Below, one piece after another: positions 1-8,483 of a stretch of DNA of 38,768 nt. The position numbers and the translations under genes were made by a program. This stretch comes from Sphingomonas sp. Root720 (lineage in GTDB: Bacteria; Pseudomonadota; Alphaproteobacteria; Sphingomonadales; Sphingomonadaceae): assembly GCF_001428605.1 (NCBI RefSeq), contig NZ_LMID01000013.1, positions 576 through 39,343 on the forward strand, written 5' to 3'. Position 1 is the first letter of the stretch. Every line of letters starts with the position of its first letter. The notes beneath the pieces are model-generated. The model was not told the DNA's origin, searched no databases, and saw nothing but the letters and a program-made list of their open reading frames with translations.

Positions 1-320
1 GCATAGGCGTCGATCCGGGCGCGGTCCCCGAACGGGTTCAGCCCCGCGACGATCCACGCCCCCGGCCTCGCACCGGCCAGCGCCTCGGGATCGGGCCCCT
101 GCACGCCGAACAGGATGTCGGCCCCCTCGAGAATCGCGGCGCGATCGCCGACCTTGGCCCCCGCGGCCTCATAGTCGCCGTCCGCGATCGAAGCGCCTTC
201 TCCGGCCCCCCGCTCGACCCCCAGTTCGGCACCCAATGCGATGAACTTCTTCACCGTCTCGGGCGTGGCGGACACGCGGCTTTCCCCGGCCGCGGCCTCC
301 TTCAGCACCGCGATCTTCAA
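1..320 (-). CDS. pntA: NAD(P) transhydrogenase subunit alpha, N-terminal part (runs off the left edge)
   Basis: Proton-translocating transhydrogenase moves hydride between NADH and NADP+ across the inner membrane; this subunit carries the NAD(H)-binding domain. The visible 106 residues begin LKIAVLKEAAAGESRVSATP, the usual start of PntA and alanine dehydrogenase, where KE and the R of ESRV are conserved. A GLNPF segment follows further on. The chosen start is TTG at 320-318, because the family starts with M-K-I-A-V and an AAGGG sequence lies 8 bases upstream. No ATG fits. The gene follows the subunit IV-like gene by four bases, so the two are surely cotranscribed. The C-terminal part and pntB lie outside the window. 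In alphaproteobacteria the alpha subunit is often split in two; that cannot be judged here. Confidence 0.85.
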   Translation of the reverse strand, partial: MKIAVLKEAAAGESRVSATPETVKKFIALGAELGVERGAGEGASIADGDYEAAGAKVGDRAAILEGADILFGVQGPDPEALAGARPGAWIVAGLNPFGDRARIDAY

Positions 321-324
321 GCGA

Positions 325-468
325 TCAACCCTTGGGGGCGATCAGGAAGACCACCAGCAGGCCGGTCAGGGCACTGGCGATAGTGCCCACCTTCAGCAGG
401 CTGAGGAAGCCCGAATAGGTCTGGTTGTGAGCCTTGTAGTCCATCGGCGCGCCATGATCGTCGGACAT
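325..468 (-). CDS. aa3-type cytochrome c oxidase subunit IV-like small membrane protein
   Basis: This is a 47-residue protein with a short hydrophilic start (MSDDHGAPMDYKAHNQTY) followed by one hydrophobic helix at about residues 21-44. The pattern of acidic N-terminus, Y-x-x-H-x-x-T-Y and a single helix is that of the bacterial aa3-type cytochrome c oxidase subunit IV family. That family is a small accessory helix first seen in the Paracoccus and Rhodobacter oxidases. In many alphaproteobacteria an annotated member of it sits just before pntA, as here, so a role with the transhydrogenase rather than with the oxidase is possible. The ATG is preceded by AGGGAAG at a short distance. The stop is four bases from the pntA start. 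Confidence 0.75.
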   Translation of the reverse strand: MSDDHGAPMDYKAHNQTYSGFLSLLKVGTIASALTGLLVVFLIAPKG

Positions 469-580
469 ATGTCTTCCCTGCTGATGACAGATTTTTCGGG
501 CGCACTTCTAGACGGCCCCCCTCCTCGCCTCAAGCGCAAATGGCCTTCCCTGGCCAAGCTGCCAGGTCGATTTAATTTTG

Positions 581-600
581 CTTAGCTTTTCAACGCTAAG
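581..600. promoter_or_regulatory. Inverted repeat between divergent genes
   Basis: Perfect arms CTTAGC (581-586) and GCTAAG (595-600) flank an eight-base loop. They lie in an AT-rich patch (571-600) between the minus-strand subunit IV/pntA operon and the plus-strand regulator at 623. The repeat ends just before the AAGGAG ribosome site of the regulator. It could be an operator or a hairpin in the leader; nothing tells which. Confidence 0.35.
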
Positions 601-622
601 GGCGGGGGCGAAGGAGCAGCGA

Positions 623-2065
623 ATGCGTCGCGACGGCCCCCCGGGGCTCTTGCTGATCGATGCCGAACCGGCCCAGGCCGGTCTGATGAGCGCGCTCGCG
701 CAGCGTGCCGGCTGGCGCGTGCTGCGCGCGGCGGACGTCGGCGACGCGCTGCGCCGGGCCGCCCGCGCCGGCGTCCGGCTCGACGCGGCGCTAATCGACC
801 TGTGGTCGCCCGACCCGGCGGCGGCGGAGCGATCGATCGCCCAGCTGCGCAAGAACCTCCCCGACCTCCCGATCATCGTCGTCACCGCGCAGGATTCGGT
901 CGCGCTCGCGGTGCGAGCCGTCCGCGCCGGCGCGCGCGACGTGGTGGTCAAGCCGATCGCACGCCACCGGCTGCTCGCCGCACTCGACCATGCGATCGCC
1001 GACGACGCGCCAGCCGGCGAACTCCAGCCGCTGGTCGAGAAATGGTCGGAGGCGCTCGACTTCTCGGAGATCGTCGGATCGGCACCGGGCTTCCGCCGCG
1101 CGCTCGGCATCGCGATGCGCGCCGCCCAGACCCCGGCGACGATCCTGATCGAAGGCGAAAGCGGCGTCGGCAAGGAGGTGCTCGCCCAGGCGATCCACCG
1201 CGCCTCGGCCTGCCATGCCGGTCCGCTGATCACGGTCAACTGCGCGGCGATTCCCGCCAATCTCGTCGAATCCGAATTGTTCGGCCATGAGCGCGGCGCC
1301 TTCACCGGCGCGTTCGAGCGGCGCCCGGGCCTGTTCGCCAACGCCCATGGCGGCACGATCTTCCTCGACGAGATCGGCGACCTCCCCGCCGACGCGCAGG
1401 CCAAGCTGCTGCGCGTGCTGCAGTCCGGCGAGATCCGGCCGCTCGGCGCGGCCCATCCGCGCCAGGTGTCGGTGCGGGTCGTCGCCGCGACCAACCGGCG
1501 CCTGTCCGACGACGTCGCGCGCGGGCGCTTCCGCGAGGACCTGTTCTACCGGCTCGCGGTGGTGCCGGTGACCCTGCCGCCGCTGCGCGACCGCGGCAGC
1601 GACATCGCGCCGCTCGCGGTACATCTGCTCGAGCGGATCGCCCGCCAGCTTGGGCTGGCCTCGCTCGCCATCGACGCCTCGGCGATCGAGCTGCTCGAGG
1701 CCTATGACTGGCCGGGCAACGTCCGCCAGCTCCACAACGTCCTGTTCCGCGCGGCGATCTTCTGCGGCGGCGACACGCTGAGCGCCGCCGACTTCCCCCG
1801 GCTGCGCGAGGGCCCGGCCGACCCGCAGCCGGCGGCGAACGACGACGCGCCGGTGGCGGCCATGGCCGTCCGGCCCGCCGGCAGCGTCGCACTGTTCGGG
1901 GCGGACGGCCATGTCCGGCCGATCGAGGAGATCGAGGCCGACCTGATCCGCATGGCGATCGGCCATTATCGCGGCCGGATGACCGAGGTCGCCCGCCGCC
2001 TGCGCATCGGCCGATCGACGCTCTACCGGAAGCTCGGCGAACTGGGGATCGAGCAGACGGGGTAG
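623..2065 (+). CDS. Sigma-54-dependent response regulator (receiver, AAA+, Fis-type HTH)
   Basis: This is a 480-residue NtrC-class activator. The receiver domain (about 8-122) has the acidic residue D13, phosphoacceptor D59 (ALIDLW), T88 and K110 (VVKPI). The AAA+ domain (about 148-380) shows Walker A GESGVGKE (178-185), the sigma-54 contact loop GAFTGA (225-230) and Walker B TIFLDE (245-250). The C-terminus has a Fis-like helix-turn-helix (RRLRIGRSTLYRKL). All catalytic motifs are intact, so it should hydrolyse ATP and open sigma-54 promoters. The start is ATG 623 because AAGGAG lies six bases upstream; an upstream TTG at 578 lacks this. No histidine kinase is next to it, so the phosphodonor is unknown. 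It sits 81 bases before the polyketide synthase cluster in the same direction and may control it, but no clear -24/-12 element was found. Confidence 0.9.
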   Translation: MRRDGPPGLLLIDAEPAQAGLMSALAQRAGWRVLRAADVGDALRRAARAGVRLDAALIDLWSPDPAAAERSIAQLRKNLPDLPIIVVTAQDSVALAVRAVRAGARDVVVKPIARHRLLAALDHAIADDAPAGELQPLVEKWSEALDFSEIVGSAPGFRRALGIAMRAAQTPATILIEGESGVGKEVLAQAIHRASACHAGPLITVNCAAIPANLVESELFGHERGAFTGAFERRPGLFANAHGGTIFLDEIGDLPADAQAKLLRVLQSGEIRPLGAAHPRQVSVRVVAATNRRLSDDVARGRFREDLFYRLAVVPVTLPPLRDRGSDIAPLAVHLLERIARQLGLASLAIDASAIELLEAYDWPGNVRQLHNVLFRAAIFCGGDTLSAADFPRLREGPADPQPAANDDAPVAAMAVRPAGSVALFGADGHVRPIEEIEADLIRMAIGHYRGRMTEVARRLRIGRSTLYRKLGELGIEQTG

Positions 2066-2074
2066 CGGCCCTTC

Positions 2075-2084
2075 CGGATATCCG
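2075..2084. promoter_or_regulatory. Short palindrome in the gap before the polyketide synthase
   Basis: CGGATATCCG is a perfect 10-base palindrome inside the near-palindrome TTCCGGATATCCGAA. It lies ten bases after the regulator's stop codon and about 60 bases before the type III PKS start. It may be an operator or simply part of a weak stem. No confident promoter was recognised in this 81-base gap. Confidence 0.25.
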
Positions 2085-2146
2085 AATTGGATTGCTCCTC
2101 CCGTCCCGGCGTGGGACATTAGGGCAGTGCCGAGTGTTATCCTGTC

Positions 2147-3205
2147 ATGACCGCCCATATCCACGCGATCGGCACCGCCGTGCCGGACCACGACATCCAC
2201 GAGATATTCATCGGCTGGGCCGCCGGGCGGCTCGAGGGCCGCGAGCGCGCGCTGTTCGAGCGGATGGCGGGACGTTCGGGGATCGAGCATCGCTTCACCG
2301 TCCTCCCGCCCATGCGCGACGGCGGGAGCCAGGTCGATCCCGGCGGCTTCTACGGCGGCGCGATGCCGGCCACCTCGACGCGGATGGCGACTTATGCCCG
2401 CGAGGCGCCCGAGCTCGCGCTGAAGGCGATCGACGACCTGTCGGAACGCGCCTCGCTCGACGGAATCAGCCATCTCGTGGTGGCGAGCTGCACCGGCTTC
2501 GTGGCCCCCGGCATCGACCAGATCATCGCCCGACGGCTCGGCCTCGACGGCTCGGTCGAACGGACGCTGGTCGGCTTCATGGGCTGCTATGCGGCGGTCG
2601 CCGCGCTCAGGGTGGCGCACCATATCGCCCGCTCCGACCCGCAGGCGCGCGTCCTGGTCGTCACGGTCGAGCTCTGCTCGCTGCACATGCAGGCGACCCC
2701 GGCGCTCGAATCGCTGCTGGCGCAGCTGCAGTTCGCCGACGGCGCCGCCGCGGCGATCGTCACCGCCGAACCCGGCGGGATCGCGATCGACCGCTTCTTC
2801 GCCGCCACCCTACCCGACAGCGACGAGCTGATCCGCTGGGACATCGGCGACGAGGGGTTCGTGATGCATCTGTCCGGCGCGGTGCCGGGGCGAATCGCGG
2901 CGGCGCTCGACACGCCCGAGCTGCGCAGCGCCATCCTCGGCAACCGCGCGGGCGGCGAGATGCCGAGCTGGGCGGTCCATGCCGGCGGGCGCTCGATCCT
3001 CGACGCGGTCGAGCATGGCCTCGGCCTCGGCGGCGCGGCGCTCGCGGCATCGCGCTCGATCCTGCGGCGCTACGGCAACATGTCCTCGGCGACGCTGATG
3101 TTCGTGCTGGCCGCGCTGATGGCCGAGACCGCGGCGATCGACGGCGTCGCGGTCGCGTTCGGCCCCGGCCTCGCCGCCGAAGGCTTCGCGATCGCCAGCC
3201 TGTGA
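2147..3205 (+). CDS. Type III polyketide synthase (chalcone/stilbene synthase family)
   Basis: This 352-residue homodimeric ketosynthase is predicted to extend an acyl-CoA starter with malonyl-CoA and cyclise the chain. The catalytic triad is visible: C115 in VASCTGF, H278 in WAVHAGG and N311 in YGNMSS. The C-terminal GPGLAAEGF loop is also typical. The length matches bacterial alkylresorcinol/alkylpyrone synthases. The ATG at 2147 has only a poor ribosome site, but it precedes the usual beta strand IHAIGTAVP. The stop overlaps an ATG, and the methyltransferase and FAD enzyme follow without a gap, so the three form one operon. By analogy with Streptomyces SrsA the product may be an alkylresorcinol or pyrone. 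The starter and ring type cannot be read from sequence. Confidence 0.92.
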   Translation: MTAHIHAIGTAVPDHDIHEIFIGWAAGRLEGRERALFERMAGRSGIEHRFTVLPPMRDGGSQVDPGGFYGGAMPATSTRMATYAREAPELALKAIDDLSERASLDGISHLVVASCTGFVAPGIDQIIARRLGLDGSVERTLVGFMGCYAAVAALRVAHHIARSDPQARVLVVTVELCSLHMQATPALESLLAQLQFADGAAAAIVTAEPGGIAIDRFFAATLPDSDELIRWDIGDEGFVMHLSGAVPGRIAAALDTPELRSAILGNRAGGEMPSWAVHAGGRSILDAVEHGLGLGGAALAASRSILRRYGNMSSATLMFVLAALMAETAAIDGVAVAFGPGLAAEGFAIASL

Positions 3206-3243
3206 TGCGCGCGCTCGACCGCCCGGCGCAGGAGGAGGAGCAG

Positions 3244-3915
3244 ATGGACGCTCCCGATCTCGATCCGGCGGTCTATGCCGAGGTCCTGACCGACCTCGCC
3301 TCGGTCAACCGCTGGACCCTCGCGGCGCGGCCGACGCTCGATTTCGTCGCCAGCGCCGTTGGCGACCGGCGGCGCTTCACCCTGCTCGACGTCGGGTTCG
3401 GCGACGGCGACCTGTTGCGCGCGATCGCCTGCTGGGCGGAGAAGCGCGGGATCGAGGCGGTGCTGACCGGGGTCGACCTCAACCCGCGCAGCGCCCCCAT
3501 CGCCGAAGCCGCCACGCCCGGCCGCTTCGCCATTCGCTACCTGACCGGCGATTATCTCGACCATGTCGGGCCGGCGCAGGGGAAGGATCGCTTCGACCTG
3601 ATCGTCAGCAGCCTCGTCGCGCATCATATGCACCACGACCAGCTCCTCACCTTCCTGCGCACGATGGAGGCCGGCGCGGCGCGCGGCTGGCACGTCAACG
3701 ACCTGCACCGCCACCGCCTGGCCTATCTCGGCTTCCCCCCGCTCGCCCGGCTGATGGGCTGGCACCGCATCGTCCGCGAGGACGGCCAGCTGTCGATCGC
3801 GCGCGCACTGCGGCCGCGCGAATGGGCGCCGCTGCTCGCCGAGGCCGGGATCGGCCCCGAGGCGCGGGTGACGCGCCGCTTCCCCTTCCGGATATGCGTC
3901 GAGCGCCTGAACTGA
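3244..3915 (+). CDS. Class I SAM-dependent methyltransferase of the polyketide cluster
   Basis: This 223-residue protein has SAM motif I LLDVGFGDGD (47-56), an acidic residue after strand 2 (GVDLNPRS) and motif IV FDLIVSSLVAHH. The C-terminal half (DLHRHRLAYLGF) resembles UbiE-like enzymes annotated beside bacterial type III PKS genes. The start is set at ATG 3244 because AGGAGGAG lies just before it; an upstream ATG at 3205 overlaps the PKS stop but lacks such a site. The SrsB enzyme in the comparable Streptomyces cluster methylates the resorcinol ring, so C- or O-methylation of the polyketide is the best guess. The last 22 bases overlap the FAD oxidoreductase, which indicates translational coupling. 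Confidence 0.85.
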   Translation: MDAPDLDPAVYAEVLTDLASVNRWTLAARPTLDFVASAVGDRRRFTLLDVGFGDGDLLRAIACWAEKRGIEAVLTGVDLNPRSAPIAEAATPGRFAIRYLTGDYLDHVGPAQGKDRFDLIVSSLVAHHMHHDQLLTFLRTMEAGAARGWHVNDLHRHRLAYLGFPPLARLMGWHRIVREDGQLSIARALRPREWAPLLAEAGIGPEARVTRRFPFRICVERLN

Positions 3916-4997
3916 TCGCGGGCGGCGGCCCGGCCGGCGCGGCCGTGGCGCTGCTGCTCGCGCGCGGCGGGGCGATGCCCGTCCTGATCGAGCGCAGCCG
4001 CGAGCCGCACGACGTGGTGTGCGGCGGCTTCCTCGGCGGCGATGCGATCGCCCTGCTCGCGCGGCTCGGGGTCGACCCGGCGGCGCTCGGCGCACCCGCG
4101 ATCCGCCGGGCGCGGCTGATCGCGGGGCGGCGGATCGCCGAGACCGACCTGCCCTTCGCCGCTGCCGGCCTGTCGCGTCGCACGCTCGACGCGACGCTGC
4201 TCGACCGCGCGGCCGGGGAAGGCGCGACGATCGAGCGTGGCCTCGCGATCCGGCGGGTCGATCTCGACCAGCGCTGCCTGCACCTGGGGGACGAGACCGC
4301 GATCGGCGCCAATGCGATCTTCCTCGCCACCGGCAAGCATGAGGCGCGCGGCGCGCCCCGCCCCACCCGGTCCGGCGACGACCCGGCGCTCGGCCTGCGC
4401 ATCCGCCTCGAGCCCTCGGCCGCCCTCGCCCGCGCCCTTGCCGGAACGATCGAGCTGCACCTGTTCCGGGGCGGCTATGCGGGGCTGCTGCTGCAGGAGG
4501 ATGGCGGCGCGAACCTGTGCCTGTCGGTCGCGCAGTCGCGGCTGCAGGCGGCCGGCGGCCGGCCCGAGCAGCTCATCGCGGCGCTGGCGCACGAGGCGCC
4601 GATGCTCGCCGACCGCTTCGGCGCGGCAACCGGAGCGGGCCCGTGGTCGACCGTCGCACGCATCCCCTATGGCTGGCGCGCGCGGCGCGGCCGGCACGGC
4701 ATCTTCCGCCTCGGCGACCAGGCGGCGGTGATCGCCAGCCTGGCCGGCGACGGCATCGCGATCGCGCTCGACAGCGCGATCCGCGCCGCCCACGCCTTCC
4801 TCCATGATGGCGCCCAGGCGGGCCCGTCCTTCCAGAGCGCCTTCGCCGCCCGCGCCCGCCGCCCGGTCGGGGTCGCCGGCATGCTCAAGCATTGGGGCGA
4901 GACGCCGTGGGTCGCAGGACCGATGATCGCCCTGTTCCGCCATGCTCCGGGACTGATCCGCCACGCCGCGGCGACGACGCGGATCGGGGCGGATTAG
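3894..4997 (+). CDS. FAD-dependent oxidoreductase / monooxygenase of the polyketide cluster
   Basis: This 367-residue flavoprotein has an N-terminal Rossmann dinucleotide motif GGGPAG (10-15), with R/E residues at the second strand (LIERS). A second FAD motif follows in GDQAAVIASLAGDGI, and a helix GIAIALDSA closes the site. This is the geranylgeranyl-reductase / aromatic-hydroxylase superfamily. In the matching Streptomyces cluster SrsC is an FAD hydroxylase that turns the methylated alkylresorcinol into a quinol/quinone; the same step is inferred here. The start ATG 3894 lies inside the end of the methyltransferase gene and leads directly into the first strand (PELIAGGG). It is the last gene of the operon. 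The next gene at 5049 is on the other strand, and the 51-base gap shows no clear terminator. Confidence 0.85.
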   Translation: MRRAPELIAGGGPAGAAVALLLARGGAMPVLIERSREPHDVVCGGFLGGDAIALLARLGVDPAALGAPAIRRARLIAGRRIAETDLPFAAAGLSRRTLDATLLDRAAGEGATIERGLAIRRVDLDQRCLHLGDETAIGANAIFLATGKHEARGAPRPTRSGDDPALGLRIRLEPSAALARALAGTIELHLFRGGYAGLLLQEDGGANLCLSVAQSRLQAAGGRPEQLIAALAHEAPMLADRFGAATGAGPWSTVARIPYGWRARRGRHGIFRLGDQAAVIASLAGDGIAIALDSAIRAAHAFLHDGAQAGPSFQSAFAARARRPVGVAGMLKHWGETPWVAGPMIALFRHAPGLIRHAAATTRIGAD

Positions 4998-5048
4998 CTG
5001 CTTACGCTTGCAGCGATCCGGGGATTCCCAAGCGCGGGACGTCACCGA

Positions 5049-5473
5049 TCATACCAGCAACTGCACCGGCACTCCGAGCGCCGGCCCGGCCTCGGCAAGT
5101 CGCTGGTCGAGCGTATGCACCGTCGCACCATGCTCCGATGCAATGGCAAGATGCAGCGCATCGCCGGCCCGGAGCCCAAGAGCATGCTGATCGGCAAACC
5201 TAGCCGCCGCGCGGAACTGTCGACCCGTCACGCCAAGCAGCGTGAAGCTCTCGGCGACCAGCTTGTTGAACATGGCGAGCGCAGCGGCACGTTGCTCCAG
5301 ACCGATCTGTCCGGTGCGAAGCTTGATGGCCATGGCGGACGACGTCTCCGTGATGGTCCAGTCGCTGATCGTCAGCCGAGCGATATCCTGCTCCGCCAGC
5401 CAGGCCTGAACATGCGGCGTCATCGCTTCGTTGGAGAGCGCCGCGACGATCAGCGACGTGTCGAGATACAGCA

Positions 5474-5474
<1 letters not shown>
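5049..5474 (-). CDS. VapC-like PIN-domain ribonuclease toxin
   Basis: This 141-residue single PIN domain is a predicted Mg-dependent RNase. The acidic cluster is complete: D5 (YLDTS), E43 (ITETSS), D105 (GDALH) and D123 (TLDQRL), so the toxin should be active. [12 protein letters not shown] is the usual core of this subgroup. The start codon overlaps the antitoxin stop (TGATG), which fits a toxin translated after and coupled to its antitoxin. The target RNA cannot be told from sequence. Confidence 0.88.
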
Positions 5475-6375
<901 letters not shown>

Positions 6376-6385
6376 GGCAATCCCC

Positions 6386-7558
6386 TCAATTGGCCAGCAG
6401 CGCGGAAATCATCGGTGCATCCTTCGCATCGGGAACGAGGCCCAGATATTGCCGCAGCGCCGCCTGGCCGGCTTCGACCTGCTGGCTCCGCATCAGCACA
6501 AGGCCGAGGCCGCGATGCACTTCGGGATTTGCGCATCCCCCGGCCACCGCTTCCTGGTAGAATTGCGCGGCGCTCACCAGATCGCGCGGATTGCCCCTTT
6601 GCCGGTAAAGCTCGGCGCGCGCGTAGAGCAGCTCCGGCGTCCATTCGTTTCCAGCCAGCGACTGCAGGATGAATTCGGTCCCGCCGAAATCGTTGAGCTT
6701 GATCTGGTCATCGAGGAATATCGGAAGCCATTTGGCCGTGCCCTGCCGATATGCAGAAGCCGCCGTATCGCCACCGTCGCCGATCCTGGCGGCCTCCTGA
6801 CGCAGATAGGTCGCCCGCGCCAGCCCGGTCGGATGCGAGGCGGCGTAGCCCGCCTTGTAACTATGCGTGGCCTTGCGCTTGCGGCCGAGCTCGGTCGCGT
6901 CCTGCTCGGCGATCTGCCGGTCCCAGACGTCCGCCGCGGCGGTGGCGGGATAGGGGGAGAGCCCGAGATAATGCGCGCCGCGAAGGTCCGCCTCCTTCTC
7001 CTGGTCACGTTCGAATGCGTAGAAGGCACCGGCCACGGCATGGGGAATCGAGCTGTTCGAAACGAGGATATTCGCCCACATCTGGATATCGCTGGCGGAG
7101 CGGCGCGCCATGAACCCCTTCAGCGAATGCCTCAGTTCGAAATGAGCGAACTCGTGCCCCAGAACGGCACCCAGTTCCGCCTCGTTGCGGACGCGCAGCA
7201 ACAGGCCCGACCATATCGTCATCATGCCGTTGGGATACATCGTCGCGTTGAACTGCGGGACGCGGAGCACATAGACGCGCACGTTGCGACACCGCTCCTC
7301 GCCGACCGTTCGGCAGAATACGCCGCGCACATAAGCATTCAATTCGGTATCGGGGATGACGAAACGCGAGTCCCGCAGGACGCGCTCGTCCTCGTCGGCC
7401 TCCATCCACATCCCGCGCTCGTCGACGCCCTGAGGCTGATAGGCCTGAGTAAAAGGAGGCAGCGGCACGGTATCGGGAACGCGCGCCCCGACCGGAAGAG
7501 AGGCCAGCGTGATCGCAAGGCCGAAGAGCCCACTGGAAAAGCCGATCCGCACCATCAT
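6386..7558 (-). CDS. M48-family zinc metalloprotease, exported, with TPR-like C-terminus
   Basis: This 390-residue protein has an N-terminal hydrophobic signal (about 5-25). The zinc site is complete: HEFAH at 135-139 and the third ligand E189 in EKEADLRGA. This places it with the periplasmic BepA/LoiP-like M48 peptidases, which inspect or degrade outer-membrane proteins. The C-terminal third (about 290-385) is helical and repeat-like (ARAELYRQRGNPRDLVSAAQ and AQFYQEAVAGG), consistent with TPR-type substrate binding as in BepA. The upstream gene's stop is one base before this ATG, so the two are coupled. Confidence 0.85.
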   Translation of the reverse strand: MMVRIGFSSGLFGLAITLASLPVGARVPDTVPLPPFTQAYQPQGVDERGMWMEADEDERVLRDSRFVIPDTELNAYVRGVFCRTVGEERCRNVRVYVLRVPQFNATMYPNGMMTIWSGLLLRVRNEAELGAVLGHEFAHFELRHSLKGFMARRSASDIQMWANILVSNSSIPHAVAGAFYAFERDQEKEADLRGAHYLGLSPYPATAAADVWDRQIAEQDATELGRKRKATHSYKAGYAASHPTGLARATYLRQEAARIGDGGDTAASAYRQGTAKWLPIFLDDQIKLNDFGGTEFILQSLAGNEWTPELLYARAELYRQRGNPRDLVSAAQFYQEAVAGGCANPEVHRGLGLVLMRSQQVEAGQAALRQYLGLVPDAKDAPMISALLAN

Positions 7559-7559
7559 C

Positions 7560-8327
7560 CTAATTCCCTACGGCGGCGGCGGCGGCCGCAGTGGGAAGGA
7601 CGGCCGGGACGACCGTCGCCGTCTTCCCGGGAAAACCCTCGAACAACTGGGAAACGCGCTTCGAGGCGCCCTCCTCGGTACGCACGTCCCCACCCATTTC
7701 GAGATCGGCGTTTAGCCACACGAGGTCGCCCGTCTTCAGATCGATCAGACCCGCCGAGCCCTTGTGCACCCCGGAAGGCATGGAGATGCCGGGTATCAGG
7801 GCGCCAACCACCTGGGCCATCTTGCGGCCCGTCGATCCATATTGGTCCTCGGTCTCGATGAAGAGGGCATAATCGGCGCCCGCGAGGCCGGGCAGCCCGG
7901 CGATCTCCGGGCCAAGCGTCCATTCGAAGCTGTTCTTCCGCTTCTTGGTGGGCAGGCGATTTCCCGAAAAGAATTGATATTCGATCACCGAACCGACGAC
8001 GGCCCTGAACAGCGCCCGATATTCCATCGCGAGCGCACCATCGGCCCCCATCGGCTCGGCATAGGGAACGACCAGATTGCCGAGGCCCGATTGCGCATCG
8101 GCGATTGCTTTGCCCAAATTCTGCTTCGCCTGATCGGTCCAATCCGCATTGGGCTCGAACAGCCCGCCGGTCGATTGTTCGCCCACCTTTATCGATGGGC
8201 GCATCAATATGATCCTGACCGAACCGGGCGCCAGGGTGAAGCCGGGCTTATTCCCCGTCTTCTCCTGCGCGTTCGCCATGGTCGCACAGCACAACAGCGC
8301 CAGAAGCGCGACTCTCCGATATTTCAC
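7560..8327 (-). CDS. Exported protein of unknown function, first gene of the M48 operon
   Basis: This is a 255-residue protein with a signal peptide ending near AMANAQ (about residue 21). The mature domain has alternating strands and helices (SVRIILMRPSIKVG, ADYALFIETEDQYG, GLIDLKTGDLVWLN). The last pattern is typical of periplasmic proteins that assemble near membranes, such as CsgG/GNA1162-like folds, but the resemblance is too loose to name it. The C-terminus is an alanine-rich tail. The start is GTG 8327 with a weak GGGGGCGAA upstream. Its tight coupling with the protease suggests a partner or substrate adaptor. No function is assigned. Confidence 0.7.
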   Translation of the reverse strand: MKYRRVALLALLCCATMANAQEKTGNKPGFTLAPGSVRIILMRPSIKVGEQSTGGLFEPNADWTDQAKQNLGKAIADAQSGLGNLVVPYAEPMGADGALAMEYRALFRAVVGSVIEYQFFSGNRLPTKKRKNSFEWTLGPEIAGLPGLAGADYALFIETEDQYGSTGRKMAQVVGALIPGISMPSGVHKGSAGLIDLKTGDLVWLNADLEMGGDVRTEEGASKRVSQLFEGFPGKTATVVPAVLPTAAAAAAVGN

Positions 8328-8398
8328 GATGTTCGCCCCCGAACATTATCGTCACCGCACATATTGCTGCAGCGGGGGGCGTTTTGCCAACTCCTATT

Positions 8399-8412
8399 GT
8401 GCACGAATGCAC
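8399..8412. promoter_or_regulatory. Inverted repeat in the 156-base gap 8328-8483
   Basis: GTGCA-CGAA-TGCAC is a perfect 5-4-5 inverted repeat about 70 bases upstream of the exported-protein operon, which starts at 8327 on the minus strand. The gap otherwise holds AT-richer sequence (8341-8430) that should contain the promoter of that operon. No -10/-35 pair was convincing. The repeat is short and could be chance. Confidence 0.25.
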
Positions 8413-8483
8413 CATTTTGGCTCTATAAGGCGACATGGCGCATCAGCCCGCCGGCATCGCACCGGCCCTGCCCTGCCGGGCGA

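Noticed and set aside
2110-2130. GG/GC pair in TGGGACATTAGGGC as a sigma-54 promoter of the PKS
   Set aside because: GG and GC are nine bases apart; sigma-54 needs ten, and the rest of the consensus is poor.
3205-3243. Start of the methyltransferase at ATG 3205
   Set aside because: ATG 3244 has an AGGAGGAG site; the extra 13 residues before it are low-complexity.
8434-8483. Small plus-strand peptide from ATG 8434
   Set aside because: It has no stop before the receptor gene on the other strand and no ribosome site.
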